Assembly: GCA_020740775.1 (NCBI GenBank)
Contig: JAHEWK010000010.1
Span: forward strand, 2,108,001-2,172,000
DNA length: 64,000 bases
From: Ilyonectria destructans
Taxonomy: Eukaryota; Ascomycota; Sordariomycetes; Hypocreales; Nectriaceae
Direction of reading: 5' to 3'
Shown here: positions 62,401 to 64,000 of the stretch, in pieces
Position numbering within the stretch: position 1 is the first letter of the stretch
Layout: each line of letters begins with the position of its first letter
Position numbers and translations under genes: made by a program
The notes under the pieces: generated by a model
The model's input: the letters and a program-made list of their open reading frames with translations, nothing else
What the model was told of the DNA's origin: nothing
The model's database searches: none

Positions 62401-64000
62401 TTGTAAATGGCATACGAGGTGGCAAGCTCGTGATAGTTCCATATCTGCTTGGGCTTTCCAAACTCCTCGTTCGAGAGTCCATTGACGGCGGTAAACAACT
62501 CCTCAAAGGCGTTGTCCCCCTTGCAGACTGTCTCCATGAAACCGGTTGAATGTTTATGTTCCATCACTTCACGCACGGCTGTGGTTTGGAACTTGACCGA
62601 AGTAAGCGTGGCCAAGTCACACTCCTCCTCAGGGTACATGAAAACGGACTCGCCATTCGTGCCGCCGGTCTTCTCATCTACCACGAAACCGGTGACTTGA
62701 TCATTTTTATCACCGCGCGGTGAAATGATCCAGGTAAAATCCACACTCTTAGTTTTAGGAGTCCTAGCCAAAAGAGGCTCCTTCTGAGATTTGTCATGCC
62801 AGCGAGCATTGAGAGCAGATGTTCCGACCGTCTGTTTCGAATTGTATTTCTGAAACACGGTCGACATGGTGTGGTTGATCTCGTCCATCTGTTTGACAGA
62901 GTTGTCTGCCGGGGCAACAACCCGCTCGTCATTGATCTCGAAACTCCCCAGGGAGCTGAAGGAGCTTGATGTTCGCCAGCACCCAACGTTGATGGTGATG
63001 CCAGACTCTTTTTCCATACTCTCGAATATCAGGTTGGATATCGGCGGCAGGCCCTTTGCTGTGTCGGTAGCCTTCCAGTCAACCGTGACTCGAGACTGAG
63101 AGATCCGTTTGGGAGTCCATTGACCGTCAACAAGCTCAGTCCAACCCATGCGCACTTCATACACACAAGGACTTCTAGCCATGTTCGGGGGATTCTCCGC
63201 TATTTGTAGAAATGTAGCCTTTTCTGGTTCTGAGCAGGCTGCCGCCGGCGCCATTGGATTCTCTGGGTTCTTCACCCTCACAATGATTTGTGGCAGATAC
63301 AAGAATAGGCGACCGTTTCGCACTACTGGGATAAGGTAGCTGCCCCCTTTGCCGTCAGGGAGAGTATTTCCGTCCCAGTCAACTTCGTGAGTCATGATAT
63401 CGATGTCGATCTTCGTCCAAGGAGACCAAAAGCTGTGATTGCCTATCCTCTCAACGTGCATTTTCCGGTAATAGAAGTCGTAAGGTGAGCTGCGTGTGCG
63501 GCCAAAGAAATGGTAGATCTCAGAGACGCCTTTGTGATATTCTCGGATGTACGTCTGGATGTCGAGATCGGCGATAGTATTGAGGCCCTGAACGTACTGT
63601 CGAATGGCTCGAGTGAACGTATCCCAACTCAGGTCCTTCTGCATGATGTTGGTCTCGAACTCGTCAAACAAAGGCGTTTTATCATCTCGCAGGCTGGGAT
63701 CGATCCAGTTTTCTGGGTATAGATAAGCCCTACGAGTTGCCTGCCAGGTATTATGCCGTTGCATCCAAGTCCACTTTTCCTGGTTGATATCCTGGCTAAC
63801 CACAGATGAATCGCGCTCAAGGCCGAGGAGACATCGTTGTACGAAAAGTTGGACCGTCGAAATAGCCTGCTTCATACGGGTAGTCTCCAGCTGTGGCCCC
63901 ATCTGTACGTCAATCATGAAGTACTCAAAGAGTCCATCCTCGTCCTCGATCCCCAATTTCTTCACGTAAGGTTGCCGAAGCAAGAACTGTACGAGGGCCG
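59499..64000 (-). CDS. Tc toxin A-subunit-like protein (5' end outside window)
   Basis: At least 1,500 codons without an intron, open to the window edge; the start is missing. The sequence matches the second half of the A subunit of bacterial toxin complex (Tc) proteins. These form a large pentameric pore that binds target cells and delivers a cargo from a TcB-TcC cocoon. A neuraminidase-like region follows the YLYPENWI motif (about residue 98 from 63983), then a carbohydrate/receptor-binding middle. A long coiled-coil pore-forming stretch lies near residues 850-1130. The C-terminal TcB-binding domain contains SIPCIIGPYTTLAATLSL, PFEGAGAISSW and RQFDYNSISDVVLHLRYTA. No TcB or TcC partner is in the window. 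Absence of introns in 4.5 kb, unlike the neighbouring genes, fits a bacterial origin by horizontal transfer. No break was seen in the visible part. Confidence 0.85.
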   Translation of the reverse strand, partial: ALVQFLLRQPYVKKLGIEDEDGLFEYFMIDVQMGPQLETTRMKQAISTVQLFVQRCLLGLERDSSVVSQDINQEKWTWMQRHNTWQATRRAYLYPENWIDPSLRDDKTPLFDEFETNIMQKDLSWDTFTRAIRQYVQGLNTIADLDIQTYIREYHKGVSEIYHFFGRTRSSPYDFYYRKMHVERIGNHSFWSPWTKIDIDIMTHEVDWDGNTLPDGKGGSYLIPVVRNGRLFLYLPQIIVRVKNPENPMAPAAACSEPEKATFLQIAENPPNMARSPCVYEVRMGWTELVDGQWTPKRISQSRVTVDWKATDTAKGLPPISNLIFESMEKESGITINVGCWRTSSSFSSLGSFEINDERVVAPADNSVKQMDEINHTMSTVFQKYNSKQTVGTSALNARWHDKSQKEPLLARTPKTKSVDFTWIISPRGDKNDQVTGFVVDEKTGGTNGESVFMYPEEECDLATLTSVKFQTTAVREVMEHKHSTGFMETVCKGDNAFEELFTAVNGLSNEEFGKPKQIWNYHELATSYAIYNWELGLHAILMAVDRFHATQQFDLALRAARLIFDPTASPLASGDDRTACWKFKPFRELASMKDALIDKFKDWPDKTNLDVAVMERRNNPSITHATARGRPQAYMKWIVMKYIQILVSAGDVYFRQGSLETLPLAIQRYVEAAHVLGPAPPKMPKLGKPEVRTWRTLGKSNMVELELDFPFLCEVEKRGTPKTAEEMRKGSSILGILRTSYFCLPPNPQYDALRTLVNDRLYKTRNNLDINGRPIVYSIMEPYIDPGQMARALQGGGTGAISSLLNDSDSPMPYQRFSFLIGKALELCSELRSMGDQFLQAKEKQDFEAFSLLKARQDTVRQKMQLDLKAIQREEITKTLESMEMNRNSAVAHLKYYLQLIGEPLTKVPKPDQQWDDLEQSIDAPVGPTRMTPSEIAEAAASVTSMGLNIAAASMETAVGGLRAIPNVTTNTQPMGCGISVKADAGNAAEAVSGTMKTIKILSIIASEVGSQAARYGNLTRQLQERRMQANLKGQEIKSIDKQIEIQRKRLDIHTKEVEIQTMDISNAVETELWYRSKYTSEKLYTWMENSLRAMHYDLYNLTADLCRRAERAFRFEKGPSPLVGLRPGGYWDSGHDGLLAAQQLQMSLRQLESAYLLKPSYDFELTKTVSLRQLDPLALITLREMGTTTFTLPELLFDLDFPGHYMRRLRSVSVSIPCIIGPYTTLAATLSLTEHRYRVNAAASDAERYLQGSMSNEDFGNDSVPISQVAISSGMQDSGTFDLSFREDSQKFQPFEGAGAISSWKLELPPLAVRQFDYNSISDVVLHLRYTAVDGGPMLKRAATLALSSTCAQAKQLGASEGLWGLLDVKNELSNEWYSFRGALNQPGSTSKGSIELKDALISRLPFWARGKTVMVESLSVVVSGNLEADDALKDQVTIKALGELVPLGRTPLGDKTVFKRSGMKFELAGNDWKLVVKKSKASEIQDILIYFRYFLK

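Noticed and set aside
1..64000. tRNA, rRNA or CRISPR features
   Set aside because: No cloverleaf with A/B boxes, rRNA core or regularly spaced repeat array was recognised by reading; a covariance-model scan would be needed to exclude small RNAs.

Overview
The window reads as nuclear DNA of a filamentous ascomycete (Pezizomycotina). Most genes carry short introns (about 48-80 nt) with GTRNGT donors. There are four Zn2Cys6 transcription factors, an RTA1-type membrane protein, an AA9 polysaccharide monooxygenase, a non-LTR retrotransposon of Tad1-like layout, a Crypton-like tyrosine-recombinase element and large orphan families typical of this group. No rRNA, tRNA or CRISPR array was recognised. 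The genus cannot be told from the sequence alone.

Left part (1-10 kb): two regulators (one combining C2H2 fingers with a Zn2Cys6 cluster, one with an internally duplicated linker), a secreted kievitone-hydratase/CrtC-like lipocalin-fold protein and an RTA1 protein, separated by AT-rich spacers.

Middle part (10.4-31.6 kb): a dense block that looks like a catabolic gene cluster for phenolic compounds. It holds a Zn2Cys6 regulator, a homogentisate 1,2-dioxygenase homologue, a carotenoid/stilbene-cleavage oxygenase, a SnoaL-like protein, an amidohydrolase of the dihydroxybenzoate/resorcylate decarboxylase type, a second Zn2Cys6 regulator whose zinc cluster is assembled through a 13-nt microexon, an aldehyde dehydrogenase, a salicylate-hydroxylase-like FAD monooxygenase, an SDR and a sugar-porter-type MFS transporter. 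The enzymes fit a route of importing a stilbene-like phenolic, cleaving it to aldehydes, oxidising these to acids, decarboxylating or hydroxylating the acids and opening the ring. The substrate is inferred, not shown.

Right part (31.6-64 kb): gene-poor accessory DNA with three mobile elements. They are a GC-rich Crypton-like element (about 35.33-38.36 kb), a complete LINE (44020-49472) bounded by a 12-bp target duplication, and a DDE cut-and-paste transposon (52131-55707) with 34-bp terminal inverted repeats and a perfect 6-bp target duplication. Between them lie an AA9 enzyme, three orphan genes (two membrane proteins and a Cys-motif protein) and an alpha/beta-hydrolase pseudogene. The right edge holds a fusion of an FHA domain, a degenerate kinase and a trypsin-like domain. 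It is convergent with an intronless gene for a protein like the A subunit of bacterial Tc (toxin complex) proteins, which runs off the window; both features suggest horizontal origin or conflict-related biology.
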